From assembly GCA_007679095.1 (NCBI GenBank), contig VEFU01000041.1:1-40385 (forward strand): DNA of 40,385 bases, written 5' to 3'. This document shows, piece by piece, positions 27,026 through 35,392 of this stretch. Each line of letters starts with the position of its first letter. The stretch's first letter is position 1. The translations under genes were made by a program, and so were the position numbers. The notes below the pieces were generated by a model. The model saw only the letters and a program-made list of their open reading frames with translations, was not told where the DNA came from and ran no database searches. The stretch is from Paenibacillus bovis (lineage in GTDB: Bacteria; Bacillota; Bacilli; Bacillales; Bacillaceae_C).

Positions 27026-28132
27026 CTAGATTTTCACTTGTACCCATTTATCACGATGAATCACTTCTATTGCTGGTACGAAAACCTCTGTTTTTCTTTC
27101 ATCTGCACGTTTCGCTATTTCCTGTTTTAATTGTTCAGATGAATAACGCACTTCACCTTTACCAAGTAAACCACTTACTCCAATTACCTCTACTACATCG
27201 CCTTTATCAAATGTTCCATGGATCTTAAACACACCTGCGGGTAATAAACTTTTTCCGTTATAAAGGATTGCTTCTTCCGCTCCTTTATCTACATAAATTT
27301 TACCTGTTGCTTCAGAATGAAGAGCAATCCATTGTCTAGTTGTGTTAATTGAACTTAATTTCGAATTAGATATGTACGTCCCATCACCACGACCCTTTAA
27401 GATTTCTTGTAACTTATCAGGTCCTTTTCCATAGCCAATAAAGACAGGTACACCTAATTCATTTGCTGTTTTAGCTGCTAGTAACTTGGACTTCATTCCT
27501 CCCGTACCAACCTTTGAACCACCGCTATCAGTCCCTGCAAGCATCTCGTCTGTTATTTGTTCTAGATAATCTAGTTTTCTAGCATCAGGGTTGTTACGAG
27601 GATTAGAATCATACAAACCATTTACATCTGTCAAAATGATTAATTGATCAGCATGTATGAATCCACTTACTAATGCCGAGAGCATGTCATTATCCCCAAA
27701 TGTTAATTCCTCGACTGAGACAGTATCGTTTTCATTGATAATTGGCAAAATTCCGCGGTCAAGTAATTCTGATATGGTAGCAAACGCATTTCGATAGCGT
27801 TCACGATTAGAAAAATCTGTTCTTGTCAGTAATATTTGAGCAGGAATAATATTAAATTCACTAAACTTCTCAATATAGGATTCAATTAAAAGACTTTGTC
27901 CCACAGCTGCAGCAGCTTGTCGACCTTTGATTGTGACTGGCCGAGTCGGATAACCAAGTCTAGAAAAACCAGCTGCAACCGCACCTGATGAAACTAAAAT
28001 AACTTCATGCCGATCTTTCCGCAACGCAGCAACTGCATGAACGTGATCATTTAGTTTTTCTTGATCAATCTCACCCTTATCATTCGTTAATGAACTGCTA
28101 CCAATTTTCACGACAATTCGTTGTTTTTTCAT
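27026..28132 (-). CDS. proB: Glutamate 5-kinase
   Basis: The first, feedback-controlled step of proline synthesis, which phosphorylates glutamate. The N-terminal amino-acid kinase domain shows RIVVKIGSSSLT, ILVSSGAVAAG (here EVILVSSGAVAAGFSRLG), NENDTVSVEE and GTGGMKSKLLAA. A C-terminal PUA domain follows from about residue 275. AGGAGATAGTCAG precedes the ATG at 28132, giving 368 residues, the usual length. A longer frame up to 28222 overlaps the T-box terminator and is rejected. Confidence 0.96.
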   Translation of the reverse strand: MKKQRIVVKIGSSSLTNDKGEIDQEKLNDHVHAVAALRKDRHEVILVSSGAVAAGFSRLGYPTRPVTIKGRQAAAAVGQSLLIESYIEKFSEFNIIPAQILLTRTDFSNRERYRNAFATISELLDRGILPIINENDTVSVEELTFGDNDMLSALVSGFIHADQLIILTDVNGLYDSNPRNNPDARKLDYLEQITDEMLAGTDSGGSKVGTGGMKSKLLAAKTANELGVPVFIGYGKGPDKLQEILKGRGDGTYISNSKLSSINTTRQWIALHSEATGKIYVDKGAEEAILYNGKSLLPAGVFKIHGTFDKGDVVEVIGVSGLLGKGEVRYSSEQLKQEIAKRADERKTEVFVPAIEVIHRDKWVQVKI

Positions 28133-28208
28133 CTGACTATCTCCTACAATATTGTTAGTAATACTTAATTCATGGTATCTTACACGTGGATTACAAGTGA
28201 TAGAAATG

Positions 28209-28252
28209 CAAAAAAAGCCCAATCATCCTACAAATCAGGACGAAAGAGCTTA
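28209..28252 (-). terminator. T-box controlled terminator of proBA-ilvE
   Basis: On the minus strand, AAGCTCTTTCGTCCT pairs with AGGATGATTGGGCTT (two mismatches), then TTTTTTG. The T-box sequence lies just before its 5' arm, so the alternative antiterminator can form. Confidence 0.88.
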
Positions 28253-28256
28253 TCTC

Positions 28257-28450
28257 CCGCGGTACCACCTTAATTGGATGTAATAAATACATCCCACTTA
28301 TCCTATAACGCTAGGTTATGCGCCTATGTTTTGCATAGGACTCAAAAGGCAGGTTCTGCGCTTCATATGACGGAATCTCACAGCTAATAAATTCCGCTCT
28401 CTTACATATAAAGGAGTCGCATACTAGTCCTTTTTCACCGTTCCATCTTT
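28257..28450 (-). ncRNA. T-box riboswitch specific for tRNA-Pro (CCU specifier)
   Basis: The minus strand carries the conserved T-box AAGGTGGTACCGCGG (28271-28257). Stem I is formed by AAAAGG and CCTTTT at its base, then TGCG with CGCA. Between them is the specifier loop, with ACTAGTA on the 5' side and GAACCTG on the 3' side. The AGTA and GAA elements are the usual S-turn partners. The following triplet CCT (28353-28351) is a proline codon. Uncharged tRNA-Pro should therefore turn on proB-proA-ilvE. Confidence 0.92.
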
Positions 28451-28456
28451 TCTCAT

Positions 28457-28485
28457 ATTATGCCGAAAAATGCAAGAAAAGTCAA
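28457..28485 (-). promoter_or_regulatory. Promoter of the T-box proBA-ilvE operon
   Basis: TTGACT (28485-28480), a 17-base spacer and CATAAT (28462-28457) read on the minus strand. The predicted start is near 28450, at the 5' end of stem I. Confidence 0.85.
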
Positions 28486-28561
28486 GCAATTAACAAGTTT
28501 TTAAATACAAATGAACTCTTCGGCATAAACGGAAAATTTCCTTTGATCACAGCTTTCCTAT

Positions 28562-28852
28562 CTACTCTGCTTCAACATAATATTGATTGCAATATGTAGT
28601 TACGAGTTCTTCCTCATCCTCTTCTAGCGCAAAATCCAATACCTTGTTTGTTCCTTGCTCAACAAAATTATAATGGGTTATTTTCTTCTCATCACCAATA
28701 ACAGAGAAGATAACTCTAAGTGAAAGTCCTTTATCTGAAAATAATTCATCATCTTCCGGAACTGTAATCGAGAGAAAAAATTCGTAACGATCACCTTCCA
28801 ATATTCCAGTTGGATCATGAAGTAATTCTACTGTATGTCCTGTAATTTCCAT
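28562..28852 (-). CDS. Small conserved Bacillaceae protein (DUF6509-like)
   Basis: A 96-residue acidic protein with no signal peptide or membrane segment. It starts MEITGHTVELLHDPTGILEGDRYE-like and has an alternating hydrophobic pattern suggesting a small beta fold (LRVIFSVIGDEKKITHYNF). I recall similar Bacillus proteins under DUF6509, but this name is not certain. It begins three bases after the dedA-like stop codon, so the two are probably co-translated. The function is unknown. Confidence 0.7.
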   Translation of the reverse strand: MEITGHTVELLHDPTGILEGDRYEFFLSITVPEDDELFSDKGLSLRVIFSVIGDEKKITHYNFVEQGTNKVLDFALEEDEEELVTTYCNQYYVEAE

Positions 28853-28855
28853 TCT

Positions 28856-29473
28856 TTATGCCTGCTTTCGTCCAGTTCTTTTTTTGATATAAATGATGAT
28901 AAATGCAACAAATAATACTACTAATATCACATATATAATGTTTGAATAAATGTCCATAAAACCAACGATTTCTTCCCATGAGTCTCCAACAGCAGCACCT
29001 ACATTGACAAGTACGACATTCCATATGAAGGTTCCTAATGCTGTTAGTAAAAAAAACAGCCCAAAATTCATTTTTGCCATTCCAGCTGGGATGGAAATTA
29101 GGCTTCTGATTAAAGGGACAAAACGGCAAAAAAACACGGTCCACACACCATATTTTTGGAACCATGCATCTGCCTTATAAAGATCCTCTCTTTTAAGACG
29201 GATAATATGCCCCCATTTATCAACTATTTTCTCCAAGCGTTCTAGCTTAAGAATATACCCAATACCATATAAAATTACTGCCCCAATCAGTGAGCCTAAT
29301 GTTGAAAACCAAACAACACCCGTGATTGTTAATTTTGTATGTGTGGTCATAAAACCACCAAAGGTTAAAATTACTTCCGAAGGTATTGGGGGAAAGACGT
29401 TCTCTAAAGCAATTAAAAATAATATCCCTGTATATCCATACTGTTCCATTATTTCTGTAATCCAATTCTCCAT
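28856..29473 (-). CDS. DedA family membrane protein
   Basis: A member of the DedA/SNARE-associated (VTT) family, implicated in lipid-carrier recycling and membrane homeostasis. Typical features are the N-terminal YGYTGILFLIALENVFPPIPSE, the GSLIGAVILYGIGY segment, FCRFVPLIRSLISIPAGMAKM with the conserved FxRFxPxxR pattern, and a C-terminal GTFIWN. The 205 residues have four to five hydrophobic segments. The exact transported lipid carrier cannot be assigned. It is upstream of the small protein at 28562-28852. Confidence 0.92.
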   Translation of the reverse strand: MENWITEIMEQYGYTGILFLIALENVFPPIPSEVILTFGGFMTTHTKLTITGVVWFSTLGSLIGAVILYGIGYILKLERLEKIVDKWGHIIRLKREDLYKADAWFQKYGVWTVFFCRFVPLIRSLISIPAGMAKMNFGLFFLLTALGTFIWNVVLVNVGAAVGDSWEEIVGFMDIYSNIIYVILVVLFVAFIIIYIKKRTGRKQA

Positions 29474-29539
29474 ACTCCATACACTCCCTAGCTACTATGT
29501 GACAAGCCTTTACCCCAATCTATTATATATAAGTAGTAT

Positions 29540-30490
29540 TTATACTTGCCACCTTTTTTTATCATCATCTTCAATAATTCCAAGCGTTACATCAGCAACA
29601 TCCGGTTCTCTTAATAATGTATCTCTCACTGCAAATTTAATGTCATCAGCATCTGCTAGCGTCATTCCTTTTGTTAATTCAATAATACCATCAATATGGA
29701 ACATCCGCCCTTCTTGCATGATTCGTAAGTTATAGATATCTACAACTGCAGGGTGTTGTAATATTTTCTCAGATACTCGCTTTTCTACATCAGCAGGTGC
29801 AGCTACTCCTATCAAACCTATCATATTATCATACCCTACACGAAAAGCAACAAAAAACATTAATAAGCCAATTAACATAGAAACCGCACCATCTGCTCTC
29901 AATATCCCAAAAAACTGTGATAAAACTACTCCGATAATGGCTAATAATGCACCTGAGGTCGCGACTAGATCTTCATAGAAAACGAGTCGTGTAGCTGGTG
30001 CAGCCTTCCCCACATATTTAAATGCATTCACTATTAAATTGCCACCTTGCGTCACTCTAGTTTCTTTTACAATTTCTTTCATTGCCTTCACTAATATAAA
30101 CCCATCTACTAAAAAACCAATTAATAGTACAACTAAATTTAATAGTAAATTGCTTGATTCACCGGGATGGTGCCATAAATGCCATCCTTCTTTCAATGTT
30201 TCATATGCCATAATAGATACTACAATTACAGCAACCATACAAAAAATGTTAATAACCCTTCCAAATCCGAGTGGGAATTTCTTCGAAGGTTGCATCTCTG
30301 ATAATGCACTACCTACAAACACAAAACCTTGATTCACTGCATCTGCTAACGAGTGCATAGCAGATGCAAACATCGTCCCACTTCCACTAAATGCAGCAGC
30401 AACCCATTTAATAATTGCTAATGCTGTATTACCTAGTGCAGCAACACCTGATGATGTGTTCCCTTTTTTAAATAAGTTTATAATCCCCAT
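29540..30490 (-). CDS. Cation diffusion facilitator family transporter
   Basis: A divalent-metal or proton exchanger of the CDF family, with about six membrane helices in residues 15-220 and a cytoplasmic C-terminal domain (VEKRVSEKILQHPAVVDIYNLRIMQEG). The helix II region reads FASAMHSLADAVNQG, keeping the HSxAD core. This branch differs from ZitB/CzcD-like proteins by GFGRVINIFCMV. The metal is uncertain. GGAGGTATAGT precedes the ATG. 316 residues, monocistronic. Confidence 0.88.
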   Translation of the reverse strand: MGIINLFKKGNTSSGVAALGNTALAIIKWVAAAFSGSGTMFASAMHSLADAVNQGFVFVGSALSEMQPSKKFPLGFGRVINIFCMVAVIVVSIMAYETLKEGWHLWHHPGESSNLLLNLVVLLIGFLVDGFILVKAMKEIVKETRVTQGGNLIVNAFKYVGKAAPATRLVFYEDLVATSGALLAIIGVVLSQFFGILRADGAVSMLIGLLMFFVAFRVGYDNMIGLIGVAAPADVEKRVSEKILQHPAVVDIYNLRIMQEGRMFHIDGIIELTKGMTLADADDIKFAVRDTLLREPDVADVTLGIIEDDDKKRWQV

Positions 30491-30547
30491 ACTATACCTC
30501 CTATTTCTTTACTTTTCCCCTAATGAAAGAAACGAATTCTAAAAAGG

Positions 30548-31669
30548 TTATCGTTTTAGCCAATACAAATTAGTATCTTTACTAAAATTAGGGAGATTAT
30601 AAAGTATTAACAATTGATGGATCTTATGGTCTTCCAAGTACTGATAAATATCTTCCGTATAATACCGCAAATCAAACATGTGAATTTCTTCAAAATGATT
30701 TGTTAGGAAAGGAATGAAAGCATGTGCATATGAATCTTTTATTACTGCTAACTTTCTTCCGTTACCTATACTCGATTTAATAGTTACAAGGGGATGATTA
30801 CCATTTAGATAAAAAGAGTATTTATCTTTCTTATTTAAAAATTCCCATTCATATAATGAATCTGTAACCTTTTGCTGATCATAAACTATTTCGTAATGAT
30901 TGGATGCCTTTGGTTCAAATATTTCAATCTTATCCATATCATGGTCATGGCCGATTGTTTTTGTTGCGTAAGTCCCTAGAAAATTGGAAGCAACTGTTTG
31001 AATATGAAAGTCTTCATATTTTAAAGGAGTTATCCCCATATCTTCAGCAAGTTCTCTATATGCGTAATAAGCACCCCGCGTTGTCCAATGATGGTCAGTT
31101 TTATAATAAATGGACTCTTTTTTGTTTTTAAGCATTTGCGGTAATACATCCACAGTATGTATAGAAGGATGTATTTTCTTTTGTATATAATTCCATAATT
31201 TTAATTGATCATAAGTTTGGGCAAATGGTGGAAGTTTTTCTGGATATACATATATTGAAGTTGGTGCTAATAGTAAGTACTTTTCAAGATTCACTGTTTT
31301 ATTAGCAAAATAATTAAGTAATTCTAAATTTTCATCTAATTGTGGACTAGGATTTGCGACCGGCTCAAATAAAAAGCCCTCCTTACCTAGATATATTCCG
31401 TTCATGTCTTGCTTCAGCATCAGATTTTCCGCTTTCCCTTTCCAACTAACCCAACCTTCTTTAAAGGGAAATTGATCAGAAATATATACCTCTACTTTCT
31501 CCATAAATTCACCTGAGAACACACTTTCCCAAGAAAATGAAGGAAACTGAGCTAGAGAACGGTTTTCTTGTTCAGAAAAAGCTTCATCACCCACAATCAG
31601 ATGAAGGACACCCAACCCAGAGATAAAAAGAATAAATATACTAGATAAGATTTTGTTAAATATTGACAT
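30548..31669 (-). CDS. DHHW-family SGNH-like O-acetyltransferase partner (AlgX/AlgJ/PatB-like)
   Basis: An exported, membrane-anchored acyl-transfer partner protein with one N-terminal helix (SIFILFISGLGVLHLIV). The hallmark YKTDHHWTTRGAYYAY contains the DHHW motif, and a SGNH-type serine lies in VIKDSYAHAFIPFL. The start at 31669 (MSIFNKIL) has AGAGGGG upstream and removes an 18-residue extension that overlaps the MBOAT gene end. The 373-residue protein follows the MBOAT gene by 16 bases. In Bacillus cereus-group PatA/PatB pairs, similar proteins acetylate secondary wall polysaccharide; here the acceptor is unknown. Confidence 0.85.
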   Translation of the reverse strand: MSIFNKILSSIFILFISGLGVLHLIVGDEAFSEQENRSLAQFPSFSWESVFSGEFMEKVEVYISDQFPFKEGWVSWKGKAENLMLKQDMNGIYLGKEGFLFEPVANPSPQLDENLELLNYFANKTVNLEKYLLLAPTSIYVYPEKLPPFAQTYDQLKLWNYIQKKIHPSIHTVDVLPQMLKNKKESIYYKTDHHWTTRGAYYAYRELAEDMGITPLKYEDFHIQTVASNFLGTYATKTIGHDHDMDKIEIFEPKASNHYEIVYDQQKVTDSLYEWEFLNKKDKYSFYLNGNHPLVTIKSSIGNGRKLAVIKDSYAHAFIPFLTNHFEEIHMFDLRYYTEDIYQYLEDHKIHQLLILYNLPNFSKDTNLYWLKR

Positions 31670-31685
31670 AAAAGGAGTCCCCTCT

Positions 31686-33098
31686 TTAAAACCTAAAATA
31701 TAAAAACGGATTGAAAGATGCATCGACTAAAAATGCAGTGGACAAAAATAACAATAGAAAATATATGATTAATTCACTACTTATTTGTACAATGCCACCA
31801 CATTTTTTTATTATTTGTTGGTGGATTGTTCGAACAAATGGCGTCACAGCAATGAACAGGATGATGAATAATATAATATTTGTATATAAGTCATATATAA
31901 ATTGACCATTCCACATTGGATTGTCCGAAACTCCAAACATAATTAGATAGTATTGAAACCCGTCGCTTACATCTTCGAATAAAAATAATACCCAACTTAT
32001 TAATATAAAAAACACAAAATACAAGCGCTGAAAAAATGGGTGAAGTTTATTAAGAACTATTAAAAATCCCGCTTTTTCAATCATGATAATGATTCCGAAA
32101 TAAATACCCCAAAGCATAAAATTCCAACTTGCACCATGCCAAAATCCTGTTAATGCCCAAACAATCAATGTGTTCTTATATAATCTTATCTTCCCTTTTC
32201 GACTCCCACCTAAAGGGATGTAAACATAATCGCGGAACCAGCCTCCTAGTGTCATGTGCCATCTCCGCCAAAACTCACTTATATTTTTGGACATGTATGG
32301 ATAATCAAAGTTTTTCGGAAAGTTAAAACCAAACATTTTTCCTAATCCAATCGCCATATCAGAGTAACCACTAAAATCAAAATAAATTTGAAATGCAAAT
32401 GCGAGAATACCAAGCCAAGAGGCGAGAACTGTTACTTCTGAAAGTTCTTGTGATTGGATGTTATTCCATAGTAAACCAATATTATTTGCTAGCAACACCT
32501 TCTTCGCTAAACCAATAATGAAGATTTTCACTCCAGTTGAAAACTGATGTTGATTAATTGTTCTGTTATGTAACTGATTCATTATTGCTTCATAGCGAAC
32601 TATTGGTCCTGCAATTAGTTGTGGAAATAAACAAACATACATCGCCAAAGCAATTGGATTTTTTTGCGGTTGTACTCTTCCACGATAAACATCAATCGTA
32701 TAAGACATCGTTTGGAATGTGTAGAAGGATATCCCAATTGGCAAAGGTAATTGTAATGGATCCATACTAGTACCAAAAAGTTGATTAATATTATGAATGA
32801 GAAAATCTGCGTATTTAAAAAATGATAGCAATCCAATGTTGATCACAATGGAAGAAATAAGTATGTATTTGGCTTTTCTTTTATGATGTTCACGAAATTT
32901 CGCGATATATAAACCATGAAAATAATCAATACATGCAGAAAAAACCATCAAAAATATATAAATAGGTTCGCCCCATGCATAAAATATTAAACTAACTACA
33001 AGTAGGACCAAATTCTTTATTTTCATTGGGCTACAAAAATATAAGAGTAGTGTTACAGGTAAAAAGAAAAATAAAAACAACAAACTACTAAAAACCAT
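31686..33098 (-). CDS. MBOAT family membrane O-acyltransferase (AlgI/PatA-like)
   Basis: A polytopic enzyme that moves acetyl groups across the membrane for O-acetylation of a surface polymer. The 470 residues have about ten to twelve membrane segments. The MBOAT core is visible as PLPIGISFYTFQTMSYTIDVYRG, FPQLIAGPIVRYE, YFDFSGYSDMAIGLGKMFGF and the catalytic-His segment ALTGFWHGASWNF. The start at 33098 (MVFSSLLF) has GGTGAT directly upstream; a longer frame to 33164 crosses the hairpin at 33132-33166. It is the middle gene of the DUF4358-MBOAT-DHHW unit. Confidence 0.92.
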   Translation of the reverse strand: MVFSSLLFLFFFLPVTLLLYFCSPMKIKNLVLLVVSLIFYAWGEPIYIFLMVFSACIDYFHGLYIAKFREHHKRKAKYILISSIVINIGLLSFFKYADFLIHNINQLFGTSMDPLQLPLPIGISFYTFQTMSYTIDVYRGRVQPQKNPIALAMYVCLFPQLIAGPIVRYEAIMNQLHNRTINQHQFSTGVKIFIIGLAKKVLLANNIGLLWNNIQSQELSEVTVLASWLGILAFAFQIYFDFSGYSDMAIGLGKMFGFNFPKNFDYPYMSKNISEFWRRWHMTLGGWFRDYVYIPLGGSRKGKIRLYKNTLIVWALTGFWHGASWNFMLWGIYFGIIIMIEKAGFLIVLNKLHPFFQRLYFVFFILISWVLFLFEDVSDGFQYYLIMFGVSDNPMWNGQFIYDLYTNIILFIILFIAVTPFVRTIHQQIIKKCGGIVQISSELIIYFLLLFLSTAFLVDASFNPFLYFRF

Positions 33099-33131
33099 AT
33101 CACCACATCCATTTATGGTAATTAACGCGAT

Positions 33132-33166
33132 AAGTGCCTCACCCAATTGGTAGGTGTGAGGCACTT
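33132..33166. repeat. Palindrome between DUF4358 and MBOAT genes
   Basis: AAGTGCCTCA and TGAGGCACTT form a 10-pair stem around a short loop with a second CACC/GGTG pairing. On the minus strand it has no good T run, so it could be an attenuator, an mRNA stabiliser or one copy of a dispersed palindrome rather than a simple terminator. Confidence 0.5.
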
Positions 33167-33173
33167 TATTTAC

Positions 33174-33743
33174 TTATTTTAATTTTTCATCAAAAACTGC
33201 TTCCAGAGCTTCTGGGTCTTCATACGTAATATAAATTAAATAGTTGCCTTTAGTTTTAATAATATTATTTTTCACCTTTTCATACTGATCAGGTAAATAC
33301 TGCTCCCATGTTGATGTTTGAGCTTCTAATTCCTTCTTTAAAGCTGCTTCTAGCTCTTCGACTTTTGAATCGTCTTTTGCTTGTAATAAAATGATTTCAT
33401 CCGAATTTATGTTCATCATTGCAGCAATGACAAAACCTGCTTCTAGGTCATCTGATTTAATACCAAGCCTTTCCAAAAACATGGCACTCTGTGGATCATC
33501 CTCACTCGGATGAACAAGGTCAGACTGTATGTATCCATCTAAACTTCCATCCTCTTTCAATGCATCAGGCATTCCAATATCCTCTAAATGAGTTGCCATT
33601 TCCTCTTTAAGAGCAGTAAGCACCTCATCTAGAGCAACAGCATTACTCTCCTTATTTTTTCCATTATCCTCTTCCTTGTTACATGCTGCCAGTGTTAGAA
33701 GTAACACAAGCATGAATGAAAAACTAATTAATCTCTTCATCAT
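33174..33743 (-). CDS. DUF4358 lipoprotein
   Basis: The signal peptide ends in LTLAAC, so Cys21 is lipidated. The remaining 168 residues follow the DUF4358 pattern (DLEAGFVIAAMMNINSDEIILLQAKDDSKVEELEAALKKELE, then DQYEKVKNNIIKTKGNYLIYIT). DUF4358 genes often sit beside MBOAT/DHHW acetylation genes, as here, so it is likely an extracytoplasmic accessory of that system. GGGGTG precedes two adjacent ATG codons; either 33743 or 33740 could be used. Confidence 0.85.
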   Translation of the reverse strand: MMKRLISFSFMLVLLLTLAACNKEEDNGKNKESNAVALDEVLTALKEEMATHLEDIGMPDALKEDGSLDGYIQSDLVHPSEDDPQSAMFLERLGIKSDDLEAGFVIAAMMNINSDEIILLQAKDDSKVEELEAALKKELEAQTSTWEQYLPDQYEKVKNNIIKTKGNYLIYITYEDPEALEAVFDEKLK

Positions 33744-33825
33744 TTACACCCCTATGTCTATTTTTTCTGTACGCATAGTTAGACGAGCATTTTGTATGAA
33801 GGTTACAATTTTTTCAAAAAACCCT

Positions 33826-33880
33826 CCTTTATGACCTGGTACTAGTACCTACAAGGGCGGTTAGTACCAGGTCGTAAAGG
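33826..33880. repeat. Perfect 19-bp inverted repeat (large hairpin)
   Basis: The arms at 33826-33844 and 33862-33880 pair along all 19 positions (one G-T) around a 17-base loop. The inner half contains GGTACTAGTACC, itself palindromic. There is no T run on either strand, so it is not a standard terminator. It lies in the 216-base gap between cwlJ and the DUF4358 operon, where no gene is seen. Confidence 0.7.
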
Positions 33881-33959
33881 GGGTATGGCAGTATAATATT
33901 TTGATATAACATTTAATCTCGAGTTGTTCTTTATACAGAACATGCGCTTCGGGAAATAA

Positions 33960-33994
33960 AAAGCAAGCATCATATCGATGCTTGCTTGTTTTTT
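33960..33994. terminator. Terminator of cwlJ, T runs on both strands
   Basis: AAGCAAGCATC and GATGCTTGCTT form an 11-pair stem around ATATC. T-rich tails follow on both strands. It is adjacent to the cwlJ stop codon at 33996. Confidence 0.85.
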
Positions 33995-33995
33995 A

Positions 33996-34421
33996 TCAGA
34001 AAGTGTTATAAATAGCTTCGCATTCTTCTCCTGTTGGTTCATAAAAACAATGCAACTTGAAGCGGCCAGCTAATGGTTGATCATACCATGTTGGAGGACA
34101 ATCACCTGGTGGTCGGAAATACCACAAACTAAACTTAGCTGGCCACAATCGCTCCCCTCTTACTGCACGCCTTGCTAGGGATTTTTCTGCCTCTCTCGCT
34201 CTTTGATAAAAATAACCATGTGTGACTGCCTCAAATGCATGTGGTTGATATACCATTTGGGGAATCGTTCTAACTGCTTCAAAATCTGAACAATTTACCC
34301 GAATCCGATTGATTCCAACATTTCCCACCATTAACATTCCTTGTTTTCCTTCCCCTTCTGCTTCCGCTCTTAGCAGTCGAGCTAATAAATCAATATCTGA
34401 TTCTCTCGCCTTTACGACCAT
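33996..34421 (-). CDS. cwlJ: Spore cortex-lytic cell wall hydrolase CwlJ
   Basis: A SleB/CwlJ-family hydrolase made during sporulation and placed in the spore coat, where it degrades cortex peptidoglycan during germination and is triggered by Ca-dipicolinate. The 141 residues match CwlJ (no signal peptide, no binding domain, unlike SleB). The catalytic-Glu region ARLLRAEAEGEGKQGMLMVGNVGINR is intact, followed by YQPHAFEAVTHGYFYQRA and WPAKFSLWYFRPPGDCP. GGAGGTGGAGGT precedes the ATG. The gene for its usual partner GerQ is not in this window. Mother-cell sigma-E control is known for the family, but no clear promoter was read. Confidence 0.95.
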   Translation of the reverse strand: MVVKARESDIDLLARLLRAEAEGEGKQGMLMVGNVGINRIRVNCSDFEAVRTIPQMVYQPHAFEAVTHGYFYQRAREAEKSLARRAVRGERLWPAKFSLWYFRPPGDCPPTWYDQPLAGRFKLHCFYEPTGEECEAIYNTF

Positions 34422-34531
34422 ACCTCCACCTCCAAAGATTGGTTCATTTTTTATCTTATTTTTAGGAGGTAATTTTTGTGCTAGGTGTATAGACTATAAG
34501 ATTTCATTTGTTTACATAATAATATTATGTT

Positions 34532-35287
34532 TTACCTATGCATTTCAAGTATAATCGGGCAATGGTCACTTCCCATAATATTACAATGAATCTGTGAATC
34601 TATTAATTTATTAGACAAGTTTTCAGATACAACAAAATAATCAATACGCCACCCAATATTTCTTTCACGTACTTTATTCATATAGGACCACCATGTATAT
34701 GCCCCCTCTTTATCTGGGTAAAAATAACGGAATGAGTCAATAAATCCATGATCTAAAAGACGTCCGAACTTCCCACGTTCTTCGATTGTATATCCAGAGT
34801 TACCTAGATTGGATTTTGGATTCCGTAAGTCGATTTCAGAAAATGCGACATTTAAGTCCCCACAAAGGATAACTGGTTTCATCGTATTCAATTTTGTGAT
34901 ATATGTTAGCATCTCATCTTCCCAAGTTAATCGGTAAGAGAGTCTTGCTAAATCACGCTGGGAATTAGGGGTATAAACATTGATTAAATAAAACTGTTCG
35001 TATTCGAGAGTAATGATTCTGCCTTCATCTTCTGATTCATTATCCCCCACTCCATATGAAACAGTTAGAGGTTTGTTTTTGGTGAAAATTGCTGTCCCAG
35101 AGTAGCCTTTTTTAATAGCTGAATTCCAATATTGATAGTAACCAGGAAGATCTAGTTCTATTTGATCTTCTTGGCATTTTGTCTCCTGAATGCAAAAAAT
35201 ATCTGCATTGACTTCATTAAAATAATCCAGGAATCCTTTTTTCACACATGCTCTAATTCCATTTACATTCCATGATACAATTTTCAT
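34532..35287 (-). CDS. exoA: Exodeoxyribonuclease III / AP endonuclease
   Basis: A DNA repair enzyme of the EEP family that cuts at abasic sites and has 3'-phosphodiesterase activity. The 251 residues show the N-terminal MKIVSWNVNGIRA, the metal-binding IFCIQETKCQ, YTPNSQRDLARL, CGDLNVA and the C-terminal SDHCPIILEM with the catalytic Asp-His pair. In Bacillus ExoA also repairs spore DNA during germination. A single gene, transcribed away from the small gene at 35393. Confidence 0.95.
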   Translation of the reverse strand: MKIVSWNVNGIRACVKKGFLDYFNEVNADIFCIQETKCQEDQIELDLPGYYQYWNSAIKKGYSGTAIFTKNKPLTVSYGVGDNESEDEGRIITLEYEQFYLINVYTPNSQRDLARLSYRLTWEDEMLTYITKLNTMKPVILCGDLNVAFSEIDLRNPKSNLGNSGYTIEERGKFGRLLDHGFIDSFRYFYPDKEGAYTWWSYMNKVRERNIGWRIDYFVVSENLSNKLIDSQIHCNIMGSDHCPIILEMHR

Positions 35288-35392
35288 TTATGTCGTCCCC
35301 TTTTTAATTAAGATTTTTCGAGCTTTCATACAATAGAACATTTTTAGATTTTCCTTTATAATAAATAAAACGAATAATTAGGAGTGATACAA

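Noticed and set aside
28133-28222. Longer proB start at 28222
   Set aside because: The extension runs through the T-box terminator and lacks a ribosome binding site; the ATG at 28132 has one and gives the family length.
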